A program made the translations under genes and the position numbers. Positions 25,564 to 33,355 of a stretch of DNA of 64,000 nucleotides are shown here, one piece after another; position 1 is the first letter of the stretch; every line of letters starts with the position of its first letter. The stretch lies in the NCBI GenBank assembly GCA_964424805.1, contig CAYRKH010000008.1:1-64000 (forward strand), written 5' to 3'. This DNA comes from IDS-8 sp964424805 (GTDB taxonomy: Bacteria; Pseudomonadota; Gammaproteobacteria; Steroidobacterales; Woeseiaceae). The notes beneath the pieces were generated by a model. It saw only the letters and a program-made list of their open reading frames with translations, had not been told where the DNA came from and did no database searches.

Positions 25564-27561
25564 ATGCAGAACGTTCGTTTCGGCAACCGCACCGCCGCCG
25601 CCGGCGCGCTCGCGCTGCTGCTGGCCGCGCCGGTCGTGGCCCAGACGCCATCCGCCGTCGGCGGCGTGACGGAGGCGGAGCTCGAGGAAATTATCGTTCG
25701 CGCGCGCGGCCTCGACACGTCGTTGCCCATAGAGCTCGCCGAGTACGGCGCCGACGTCGAGTTCGTGACCGAGACCCAGATCGGGAATCACGGCTTCGTG
25801 GATGTCACGCAGTCGCTCGAGATGCTCGTGCCGGGGCTGTACCTGACCACCCAGGCCGGTGCCTTCAGCTACGTGGACCTGTCATTGCAGGGTTCTCGCA
25901 CGAGCGACGTCCTGTGGGCGATGGACGGCGTGCGCATCAACAACCGGCTCTACAACAGCACGAGCCCGGCGGACACCCTGCCGGCCAGCATGATCGAGCG
26001 GCTGGAGGTGCTGAAGGGCGGCCACGGGCTGCTGTACGGCACGCAGGCCGTCGCGGGCGTCATTAACGTGGTGACGCGCGGGTTTTCCGAGGAGACCCGG
26101 GGAGCGCTCAGCCTCGGGCTCGACGCCAACGACGGCGTCCACCTGAACGGCTATGTGAGCGGCTCGATCGGCGGGCACAAGCTGGTGGCCTGGGCCTCGA
26201 AGGACGAGACCGACGGCTACCGCATCTATGACGTATACCAGCCGAGCGCCGTGCTGCGCGATCGCGGCTACGATGTCACGAGCTTCGGCGTGAAATACGG
26301 CTACGACTTCACGGATGAGCTGAGGCTCAGCATCCAGGCGATCCACACCGAGGCGGCTCTCGACTATCCGAACCCGGGCGGCAAGGACGTGAACGACCGC
26401 GACGAGGAGATCATCAGCGCGCGGCTCGACTACACGCCCAGCGACTCCCTGCGCCTGTTCGTGAAGAGCTATTATCACGACTGGGATACACACTATTACG
26501 CGCCGCCGAAACCCGCGGATCCGCCCTACTGGGGCTACGAAGACATCGGGTTCGGTGCCGGCGCCGAAATTAGTCCCGCGGGGAGCCCGGTTGCGTGGCA
26601 CGTGGGCTTCGACTACCAGCGCTACGAAGGCCTCGATGAAGTGCTGCAGATCGACGCCCGGCAGGAACGGGTTCGTGCAGTCTACGCCCAGGTTCGCACG
26701 AGCGATGCATTCTCCGAGAACACGCGGCTCGCGATCGGCATGCGCTATAACGATACCGGGGGCGCCAAGGCGACCGTCGGCAGTATTTCAGCGGAGCACT
26801 ACTTCAACGATCACCTCTACATCCAGGGGGTGTACGGTACGTCGTTCATGCTGCCCGACGCCTACAGTCTCTATAACATCGATGCCTGCTGTGCCTACGG
26901 CAACCCCAATCTCGAACCGGAGGAAAGCATCGGCCTCAACCTCGCAATTGGCGGCCGTCTCGATATCGCCGACCGTCCGTTCAGCTGGCAGCTCAGCGGT
27001 TGGGACAGGACCGTCGACAACCTGATCTCGTCAACGAACGTCGAGAATTCGCCGATACCGGTACCGCCGGGCTACGACCGGGTTCGCATCAACGTCGAAG
27101 ACGAGGTCGAGGTCCAGGGCGCCGAGTTCACGCTGCGCGGTCCGGTCACGCAGGCGCTGTCGTTCATGGTCAACTTCACCTACAGCCAGGAGGAGGACCT
27201 CAGCGGCCGGCAGATCGACGGACGTCCGCGGCATAACCAGAAGGCGTCGCTCTCGTACGATCCTGCAGGGGCGTCTTTTGGCTTAAGCTTCGCGGTCAAG
27301 CGCGTCGGCAAAACAACGACGAACGTGACCGGCTTCGGCGAACAGCGCTACGGCGATTACTACGTCGCGAATTTCGGAGCGCGGTACTTCTTCGACGAGG
27401 CGCAGAACCACAAGCTGAACCTGAGGCTCGAGAACGTGTTCGACGAGGACTATGCAATACGCGTGCGCTCCACGGCGCTGGAGACGACCGGTGAACAGTA
27501 CCTGTACCGGCAGCTCGGTGCGCCGCGCACCGCTTACCTCACGTACAGCTTCAGCTTTTAG
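25564..27561 (+). CDS. TonB-dependent outer-membrane receptor
   Basis: Protein of 665 residues with a signal peptide (ALALLLAAPVVAQ), a TonB-box-like LEEIIVRARG, and a plug containing DVLWAMDGVRINN and LEVLKGGHGLLYGTQAVAGVINVVTRG, closest in style to BtuB/vitamin and metal-complex receptors. The barrel ends in TAYLTYSFSF with a terminal Phe. An unusual NIDACCAYGNPNLEPE puts a Cys pair in an extracellular loop region. It lies 67 bases upstream of the PepSY gene and 2.3 kb from the cbb3 genes, so a metal ligand (iron or copper) is plausible, though not shown. Confidence 0.88.
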   Translation: MQNVRFGNRTAAAGALALLLAAPVVAQTPSAVGGVTEAELEEIIVRARGLDTSLPIELAEYGADVEFVTETQIGNHGFVDVTQSLEMLVPGLYLTTQAGAFSYVDLSLQGSRTSDVLWAMDGVRINNRLYNSTSPADTLPASMIERLEVLKGGHGLLYGTQAVAGVINVVTRGFSEETRGALSLGLDANDGVHLNGYVSGSIGGHKLVAWASKDETDGYRIYDVYQPSAVLRDRGYDVTSFGVKYGYDFTDELRLSIQAIHTEAALDYPNPGGKDVNDRDEEIISARLDYTPSDSLRLFVKSYYHDWDTHYYAPPKPADPPYWGYEDIGFGAGAEISPAGSPVAWHVGFDYQRYEGLDEVLQIDARQERVRAVYAQVRTSDAFSENTRLAIGMRYNDTGGAKATVGSISAEHYFNDHLYIQGVYGTSFMLPDAYSLYNIDACCAYGNPNLEPEESIGLNLAIGGRLDIADRPFSWQLSGWDRTVDNLISSTNVENSPIPVPPGYDRVRINVEDEVEVQGAEFTLRGPVTQALSFMVNFTYSQEEDLSGRQIDGRPRHNQKASLSYDPAGASFGLSFAVKRVGKTTTNVTGFGEQRYGDYYVANFGARYFFDEAQNHKLNLRLENVFDEDYAIRVRSTALETTGEQYLYRQLGAPRTAYLTYSFSF

Positions 27562-27628
27562 CGCTGTTCGGTCGACGCGATATCGATTGGGTGCACCGTT
27601 TGCGAAACCCGGAAGGAAGCAGGCCGCG

Positions 27629-29143
27629 ATGCGCGTGATTCTTCTCGTACATCGCTATCTCGGGGTCGCCGTCGGCCTCCTGATGACGCTGTGGTGCCTG
27701 TCGGGCTTCGTGATGATGTACCAAAGTTATCCGAGCCTGACGGCGGCCGAGCGCCTCGACGGACTGGAGCCCCTGCGTCTCTCAGGCTGCTGCGCTGTCG
27801 AGGCGCTACTCGTCGAGGACGCGATCGCGGTCGACGGTTCGGCACCGGCTCCCGCGTTCCGGATCGAGATGCTCGGCGGCGAGCCAATTGTCCGGCTTGG
27901 CGGGCCGGGTGCCGGCGCCGCTGCCGCGGGCATCGTCAGTTTGCGAACCGGTGAAGCGCGCCTCGGCTTCACCGACGCCGAGCTGCTTCACATCGCCCGC
28001 GAGTTCGGCCGCGGCAACGGCATCGCCGGCGAGCCACGGCCGCTCGGCGTCGTCGAGATCGACCAATGGACCGTGCAGGCGGCGCGCCGGAACCGGCCCG
28101 TGCATCACTTCGCGTTCGACGACGCGGCGGGTACTGAAATCTACCTATCCGGTGCGTCCGGTGAAGTGTTCCAGGATACGAACCGGCGCGAGCGCGTGCT
28201 GACGTGGCTCGGCGCCATCCCGCACTGGCTTTACCCGACCCAGCTGCGGCAGAACGGGCCGCTGTGGCTGCAGGTCGTGATCTGGACTTCGGTCATCGGC
28301 CTGTTTCTCGCCGCGACGGGGATCTATGTCGGCATTACGCGCTACGCGTCGGCAAAAAGGCACGGCCGCGTGTCCCCGTTCCGGGGCTCGTGGTACTGGC
28401 ACCACATCACGGGTCTCGTGTTCGGCATCCTCGCGCTGACGTGGGTGTTCAGCGGCCTCATGACGGTCGACCCGGGGGGAGTCCTGAGCGGCGGCCCGAG
28501 CGACTACGCGCGCCAGCTGCGCGGTGAGGCGACGCTGGCAGAGTTGCGCCGCTTCCTGTCCGCGGTCGGCAGTGCCGAGCTTCCCCGCGACCTGAAGCAG
28601 CTCGAGTCGGCGCCGTTCGACGGCCGCTTGTACGTCATCGGCACGCGCAGCGACGGCACGCGCCTGCGGCTGGACGCCAATGCGCAGGCCGCGCCGCTGC
28701 GGCGCCGCGACGTCGAGGCCGCCGTCGCGCAGCTACCCGCCGCGGTCGGCGAGTTCTCGGTGCTGCGGTCCGAGGACAGCTTCTACTACGGCCACAAGGG
28801 CACGGTGGACCTTCCGGTCTACCGGGTGATCCTGGGTGACGACGAAGCGACGCGCCTCTATATCAATGAGACCACCGGCGCGGTGCGAACCGTCGGGGCG
28901 AAGCATCGCATCTCGCGCTGGATTCGCACCGGGCTGCACGACTTCGATTTCGCGGGCCTGCGTGTCCGCCCCGTTTGGGACGTCGTCGTCGGGCTGCTCC
29001 TCGTCGGCGTCACGCTCGTATGCGGGACGGGCACCTGGCTGGCGTTCAAGCGCATCGGGCTCGACGGGCGCCGGATCAGGGCGAGGTGGCGCAGGCTTGC
29101 CAGGGCGAGGGTGACCCGGAAACGCGCACAAGCCAGCGCCTAG
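27629..29143 (+). CDS. PepSY-associated TM protein
   Basis: About 504 residues. Four or more membrane helices: VHRYLGVAVGLLMTLWCLSGFVM at the N-terminus, WLQVVIWTSVIGLFLAATGIY and WYWHHITGLVFGILALTWVFSG in the middle, and a C-terminal helix near VWDVVVGLLLVGVTLVC. Between them are PepSY-like periplasmic segments. Members of this family next to TonB receptors are often ferric-siderophore or metal reductases in the inner membrane. A Cys pair (LSGCCAVEA) follows helix 1. ATG 27629 is preferred (AGG 7 bases upstream); the long upstream frame overlaps the receptor gene. Confidence 0.82.
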   Translation: MRVILLVHRYLGVAVGLLMTLWCLSGFVMMYQSYPSLTAAERLDGLEPLRLSGCCAVEALLVEDAIAVDGSAPAPAFRIEMLGGEPIVRLGGPGAGAAAAGIVSLRTGEARLGFTDAELLHIAREFGRGNGIAGEPRPLGVVEIDQWTVQAARRNRPVHHFAFDDAAGTEIYLSGASGEVFQDTNRRERVLTWLGAIPHWLYPTQLRQNGPLWLQVVIWTSVIGLFLAATGIYVGITRYASAKRHGRVSPFRGSWYWHHITGLVFGILALTWVFSGLMTVDPGGVLSGGPSDYARQLRGEATLAELRRFLSAVGSAELPRDLKQLESAPFDGRLYVIGTRSDGTRLRLDANAQAAPLRRRDVEAAVAQLPAAVGEFSVLRSEDSFYYGHKGTVDLPVYRVILGDDEATRLYINETTGAVRTVGAKHRISRWIRTGLHDFDFAGLRVRPVWDVVVGLLLVGVTLVCGTGTWLAFKRIGLDGRRIRARWRRLARARVTRKRAQASA

Positions 29144-29186
29144 CCGGCGCCCGGAGGTCAGCGCGTCGCGCCGACCCCGAGCGGCC

Positions 29187-29711
29187 CTATTGGCCACCCA
29201 CCACGCCGGGGTTGAACTGCCGGTGGCAGCCCTCGCAGGGCGGGTACAGGACGTCGCCCGCCTGCAGCAGCGCGTCGTGGTCTCGAGCGCGGATCGCCGC
29301 CAGTGCGTCCAGCCCGGCGCGGGCCATCACCTCGTTGAACGCCTTCCAGCTCGGCTGCTGCACCCACTCATTGTCCATGGGGCCGGTGCCCCCCAGCGCG
29401 TTGACGTTGGCCGCCGCGAGCAGCGTGACGGCGGCTTCCTCGAGCGCCACCCACTGCTCTTCCTCCGTCGGAGGGTCGTACGCGTTCCATAGCGTGTTGG
29501 TCGCGGGCGTGATCGTTTGCTCCATCAACTCCTTGATGGTCACGAGCGGCGTAAAGTGCGGCCCGGACCCTTCGCCCTGCTGCGCCACCGGAGCGGTGAG
29601 CGGCAGTACCGCGAGGACCGCAGCCGCGCAGAGCGCCAGCCGCCCTGTGCGTGGACCGCGGCGCCGTCCGGCTCGCTCCAGGTCACCGCGTATGCCCGTC
29701 TTCTCGTTCAT
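29187..29711 (-). CDS. periplasmic c-type cytochrome (cytochrome c'/c556-like)
   Basis: About 174 residues with an N-terminal signal (RLALCAAAVLAVLPLTAPVA) and a single haem site CEGCH close to the C-terminus, preceded by a helical bundle, as in cytochromes c' and c556. A Met in TIKELMEQTI near the mature N-terminus is a candidate sixth ligand. ATG 29711 has GGAGGGGGAC just upstream and is preferred over the longer frame from 29792. It diverges from ccoN, and its promoter has a GATAAT -10 with an FNR/Anr box at the class II position, so oxygen limitation probably induces it. Confidence 0.82.
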   Translation of the reverse strand: MNEKTGIRGDLERAGRRRGPRTGRLALCAAAVLAVLPLTAPVAQQGEGSGPHFTPLVTIKELMEQTITPATNTLWNAYDPPTEEEQWVALEEAAVTLLAAANVNALGGTGPMDNEWVQQPSWKAFNEVMARAGLDALAAIRARDHDALLQAGDVLYPPCEGCHRQFNPGVVGGQ

Positions 29712-29751
29712 GTCCCCCTCCGCAATCACGTGAGCCACAGTCCGTGCGCCG

Positions 29752-29792
29752 ATTATCGCGCGCCGCCGGCTTCCGCGCTTGACCTGGATCAA
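29752..29792. promoter_or_regulatory. FNR/Anr box between cytochrome and ccoN genes
   Basis: TTGAC-CTGG-ATCAA (29779-29792) matches the FNR/Anr consensus TTGAT-N4-ATCAA at 9 of 10 positions. On the minus strand a GATAAT -10 occupies 29757-29752, which places the box centre about 41 bases upstream of the expected transcription start, the class II activation position. In the other direction a start near 29827 would serve ccoN. One box may control both. Confidence 0.72.
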
Positions 29793-29844
29793 GGTAGGCG
29801 CTTCGTGTTCGCGGCACCATCGCGGCCGAGGGATGACCGGGACG

Positions 29845-31305
29845 ATGACAAGGACGGAAACCTACAACGACCACGTGGTGCGCCTGTTCCTGCTCGCGGC
29901 GAGCGTATGGGGCGTCATCGGGATGTCGATCGGCGTGTTCGCCGCCGCGCAGCTCGCGTGGCCGGCACTGAATTTCGATGTGCCGTGGCTGACGTTCAGC
30001 CGAATCCGCGCCGATCACACGTTCGGCGTCGTCTTCGCGTTCGGCGGCTCCGCCCTGATGGGGACCTGCTATTACATCGTGCAGCGGACCGGGCACACCC
30101 GGCTCGCGTTCGGGCGGCTCGCGACGTTCACGTTCTGGGGGTGGCAGACCGCGGTCGCGCTCGCGATGGTGACGATGCCGCTCGGCATCAGCCAGAGCAA
30201 GGAATACGCCGAGCCGGAGTGGTTCATCGATCTGTTGATCGCCGTCGTCTGGGTCGCCTTCGGCGTGGTGTTCTTCGGGACGCTTGCGCGTCGCAGGATC
30301 CGGCACATCTACGTTGCGAACTGGTACTACGGCGCGTTCATCATCGCGGTCGGCCTGCTGCACGTCGTCAACAACGTCGCGCTGCCGGTGTCCCTGTTCA
30401 AGTCCTATCCCGTCTACTCGGGCGTCGTCGACGCCATGGTCCAGTGGTGGTACGGGCACAACGCCGTCGCGTTTTTCCTCACCGCCGGTTTCCTGGGGAT
30501 GATGTACTACTTCGTCCCGCGCCAGGCCCAGCAGCCGCTCTGGAGCTACAGGTTCTCGATCGTCAACTTCTGGGCGCTGATCTCCGTCTACATGTGGGCG
30601 GGACCGCATCACCTGCAGTACACCGCGTTGCCGGACTGGGTGCAGTCCGTCGGCGCCGCGTTCTCTCTCGTGCTGCTGATGCCGAGCCTTGGCTCCGCCG
30701 CCAACGGCCTGATGACGTTCAACGGCGCCTGGGACAAGCTGCGCACCGATCCTGCGGCGAAGTTCATGATCGTGTCGCTCGCCTTCTACGCGGCGTCGAC
30801 CTTCGAAGGCTCGATGATGGCGATCAAATCGGTCAACTCCCTGTCGCACTACACGGACTGGACGATCGCGCACGTGCACTCGGGCTCCATCGGCTGGGTG
30901 GCGATGATCACGATCGGCTCGCTGTACGCGATGGCGCCTCGCGCCCTGGGCCGCCCCGAGATGCATTCGCACCGCGCGATGAACGTGCACTTCTGGATGC
31001 ACACGGCCGGGTTGCTGCTCTACGTCGTGGCGATGTGGGCCGCGGGCCTGGTCGAAGGCCTGATGTGGCGGGCGACGGACGCGAACGGCGCGCTGGTCTA
31101 CAGCTTCCTCGAGAGCCTCATCGCGGTGAAGCCGCTGTACGTCATCCGCCTGCTCGGCGGCCTCCTGGTACTCGGCGGCATGGTGGTCATGGCCTGGAAC
31201 CTGTGGCACACGGCCGCCGACGCACGCGCGAAGCTGATCGACGCGATCCGCGTGCCGCTGCCGCAGCCCGTCGCGCAGCCGGCGACGCTGCAGGTCGGGG
31301 GCTAG
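29845..31305 (+). CDS. ccoN: cbb3-type cytochrome c oxidase catalytic subunit I
   Basis: About 486 residues and 12 membrane helices. Haem and CuB ligand regions are present: His in RADHTFGVVFAFGG, WYYGHNAVAFFLTAGFLGMMYYF with the helix-VII Tyr typical of cbb3, the HH pair in MWAGPHHLQYTALPDW, and the two haem His in WTIAHVHSGSIGW. It reduces oxygen to water in the inner membrane with high affinity. ATG 29845 (MTRTETYNDHVV) has GAGGG 12 bases upstream; ATG 29833 is the alternative but leaves no room for a ribosome binding site. The frame start at TTG 29779 lies in the FNR box. Confidence 0.95.
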   Translation: MTRTETYNDHVVRLFLLAASVWGVIGMSIGVFAAAQLAWPALNFDVPWLTFSRIRADHTFGVVFAFGGSALMGTCYYIVQRTGHTRLAFGRLATFTFWGWQTAVALAMVTMPLGISQSKEYAEPEWFIDLLIAVVWVAFGVVFFGTLARRRIRHIYVANWYYGAFIIAVGLLHVVNNVALPVSLFKSYPVYSGVVDAMVQWWYGHNAVAFFLTAGFLGMMYYFVPRQAQQPLWSYRFSIVNFWALISVYMWAGPHHLQYTALPDWVQSVGAAFSLVLLMPSLGSAANGLMTFNGAWDKLRTDPAAKFMIVSLAFYAASTFEGSMMAIKSVNSLSHYTDWTIAHVHSGSIGWVAMITIGSLYAMAPRALGRPEMHSHRAMNVHFWMHTAGLLLYVVAMWAAGLVEGLMWRATDANGALVYSFLESLIAVKPLYVIRLLGGLLVLGGMVVMAWNLWHTAADARAKLIDAIRVPLPQPVAQPATLQVGG

Positions 31306-31309
31306 GGCC

Positions 31310-31960
31310 ATGCGGCTGCGCTACCGGTACTTCGAGGCCATCGAGAAGCGCGCCTGGCTGCTCGGGGTCCTCATCGCCATCATGGTCGCGCTCGGCGGCC
31401 TCGCCGAGGTGACCCCGCTGTTCATGGATGCCCACAGGATCAAGCCCGCTCCTGGCGTCGAACCCTACGACCCGCTGCGACTCGCCGGCCGGGACGTTTA
31501 TGTACGCGAAGGGTGCTACGCCTGCCATTCGCAGATGGTGCGGACCCTGCGTTTCGAGACGCAGCGCTACGGCGACTACTCCGTGGCGGGCGAGTCCGTC
31601 TACGACCGGCCGTTCCAGTGGGGCTCGAAGCGCACCGGCCCGGACCTTGCGCGCGTCGGCGGCAAGTACTCCGATGAATGGCATCGTATTCACATGGTCC
31701 GACCGCGCGAGGTCGTGCCGCAATCCAACATGCCGGGCTACCCGTGGCTCGAGCGCGCCACGATCGATGCGGCCGGGGTCCAGGCTCGCATGCGCGGGCT
31801 GCAGCGCCTCGGGGATCCTTACGCGGACGATCAGATCGAGACCGCGCCGGCGGTCCTCGAGGGCAAGACCGAACTCGATGCAATCGTCGCCTACCTGCAG
31901 GGCCTGAAAGCGCCCGTGGCGGGCGGGGACGAAGCCGTTGCCGCGGAGGAGGGCCCGTGA
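31310..31960 (+). CDS. ccoO: cbb3-type cytochrome c oxidase subunit II (mono-haem)
   Basis: Protein of 216 residues. One N-terminal membrane anchor (RAWLLGVLIAIMVALGGLAEV) is followed by a periplasmic domain with haem motif CYACH at 69-73 (VREGCYACHSQMVRTLRFE) and a Met ligand candidate in QSNMPGYPWL, both standard CcoO features. It passes electrons from CcoP to CcoN. It starts 5 bases after ccoN and overlaps ccoQ by GTGA. Confidence 0.95.
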   Translation: MRLRYRYFEAIEKRAWLLGVLIAIMVALGGLAEVTPLFMDAHRIKPAPGVEPYDPLRLAGRDVYVREGCYACHSQMVRTLRFETQRYGDYSVAGESVYDRPFQWGSKRTGPDLARVGGKYSDEWHRIHMVRPREVVPQSNMPGYPWLERATIDAAGVQARMRGLQRLGDPYADDQIETAPAVLEGKTELDAIVAYLQGLKAPVAGGDEAVAAEEGP

Positions 31961-32157
31961 GCGGGGTCTTCGGCCACCTGGTCGGCGTGCTGATCCTCCT
32001 GCTGATGAGCGTGTTCATCGGCATCTGGTACTGGGCCTGGCGACCGCGCCACAAGCCGACGTTCGACGCGCTCGCGGAGATCCCGATGCACGACGGGAGC
32101 GCGGCGCCGGGAGAGAGTATCGAGGGCGGGGCCGGCCCGCGTGACGCAGGGTCATGA
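31957..32157 (+). CDS. ccoQ: cbb3 oxidase small subunit CcoQ
   Basis: Protein of 66 residues starting with GTG (GGAGGAGG a few bases upstream), with one membrane helix (LVGVLILLLMSVFIGIWYWAW) followed by RPRHKPTFDALAEIPMHD, the usual CcoQ pattern. It stabilises the oxidase complex. It is coupled to ccoO by a GTGA overlap and to ccoP by an ATGA overlap. Confidence 0.88.
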   Translation: MSGVFGHLVGVLILLLMSVFIGIWYWAWRPRHKPTFDALAEIPMHDGSAAPGESIEGGAGPRDAGS

Positions 32158-33074
32158 GCGCGTTCTGGTCCGGCTGGATCATGTTCCTGGTGGTGCTGAA
32201 CCTCGGCATCACGTTTTTCCTGTTCGTCTGGGCGCAGCGAGTCCGGATACCCACGGACGAGGACGGCACCAGCGGCCACGCGTGGGCCCACGGCGTGCTG
32301 CGCGAGGGCGTGCGGAGGCTGCCGCTGTGGTGGGTGCTGTTCTCGGCGGCCATGTTCATCGCCGCTTTCGGCTATCTCCTGCTGTACCCGGGCTTCGGCG
32401 CCTTCGGCGGCCTTCTCGGATGGACGTCGGCCGGGCAGTACGAGCGCGCGGCGGCGGCGAACGACGCCAGGTTCGAGCCGGTCCTGCAGTCGCTGCAGTC
32501 CGGCGCCGTCGACGGGCTGGCCGGGCAGGAAGCCGTCCTCGCCGTGGGACGGCGTTTGTACCTGGACAACTGTGCCGCGTGTCACGGCACGGAGGCGGTG
32601 GGCAACAGGGCGCTGGGTGCGCCGAACCTGGTCGACGCCGACTGGCTCTACGGCGGAGATCCGGTGACCGTCCTCACCAGCATTCTAGACGGCCGCAACG
32701 GCATAATGCCCGCGTGGGGTCCGGCGCTCGGCCAGGACGGCGTCGTCGAAGTCGCCACCTACGTTCGCAGCCTGAGCGGTCTCGAGGGATCGCCGGCGTG
32801 GATCGCCGCGGGCAAGGCGCGCTACGCGACGATGTGCGCGGGCTGCCACGGGATCGACGGACAGGGCATGCCCGCGCTCGGGGCGCCGAACCTTCGCGAC
32901 GATATTTGGCTGTACGGCGGCGACCTCTCCAGCGTGATCGATTCCATCCGCGACGGGCGCAGCGGCCGGATGCCGGCGTGGCGGGAGCGGCTCAGCGAGG
33001 AGGAGGCGCGCGCTATCGCGGCCTGGCTGTACGCGAACGGCGAGGACCAGGCCGGCCGGCGGCGCTCGCGATGA
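32154..33074 (+). CDS. ccoP: cbb3-type cytochrome c oxidase subunit III (di-haem)
   Basis: Protein of 306 residues. Two N-terminal membrane helices (WIMFLVVLNLGITFFLFVWA and PLWWVLFSAAMFIAAFGYLLLYPGFG) precede a periplasmic domain with two haem motifs, CAACH at 140-144 and CAGCH at 228-232, each followed by a Met-containing loop (GIMPAWG, GRMPAWR). It receives electrons from soluble cytochrome c and hands them to CcoO. Both ends overlap neighbours by 4 bases. Confidence 0.95.
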   Translation: MSAFWSGWIMFLVVLNLGITFFLFVWAQRVRIPTDEDGTSGHAWAHGVLREGVRRLPLWWVLFSAAMFIAAFGYLLLYPGFGAFGGLLGWTSAGQYERAAAANDARFEPVLQSLQSGAVDGLAGQEAVLAVGRRLYLDNCAACHGTEAVGNRALGAPNLVDADWLYGGDPVTVLTSILDGRNGIMPAWGPALGQDGVVEVATYVRSLSGLEGSPAWIAAGKARYATMCAGCHGIDGQGMPALGAPNLRDDIWLYGGDLSSVIDSIRDGRSGRMPAWRERLSEEEARAIAAWLYANGEDQAGRRRSR

Positions 33075-33355
33075 TCCGCGAGACCGCATCGATCCGCGTT
33101 CCGGCCCTGCCGCGGAAGCCGGCGCCCGCCCGGGACCCGGCAGGGGCACGTGCGCGCCGCCGCTGGTTCCGTGCGCCGATCCTGTGGCTCGGCGTTGTGC
33201 TGTTCGCTGCCTCCATCGCGGGCTGCATCCTGACGATCGCGCTCGCGCTGCGTCATGCGGACGCGCCGCTTCCCGTCGAGGGTGCGGAGCTGCTGAAGGT
33301 GCCGGTCGCGGCTGCTTCCCCGGGCAGCGCGGACAGTCCGGAGGCAGCGCGATGA
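33071..33355 (+). CDS. short CcoH/FixH-like membrane protein
   Basis: Protein of 94 residues, coupled to ccoP and ccoI by ATGA overlaps. A basic N-terminus is followed by one membrane helix (APILWLGVVLFAASIAGCIL) and then ALRHADAPLP, which resembles the start of the periplasmic part of CcoH/FixH. True CcoH is about 150 residues with a periplasmic beta domain; here only a 30-residue tail follows. It sits exactly where ccoH belongs, so it may be a reduced CcoH or an unrelated assembly peptide. Confidence 0.6.
   Translation: MIRETASIRVPALPRKPAPARDPAGARARRRWFRAPILWLGVVLFAASIAGCILTIALALRHADAPLPVEGAELLKVPVAAASPGSADSPEAAR

Noticed and set aside
29779..29844. TTG 29779 as the ccoN start
   Set aside because: It is the first half of the FNR/Anr box, and CcoN similarity begins after ATG 29845.
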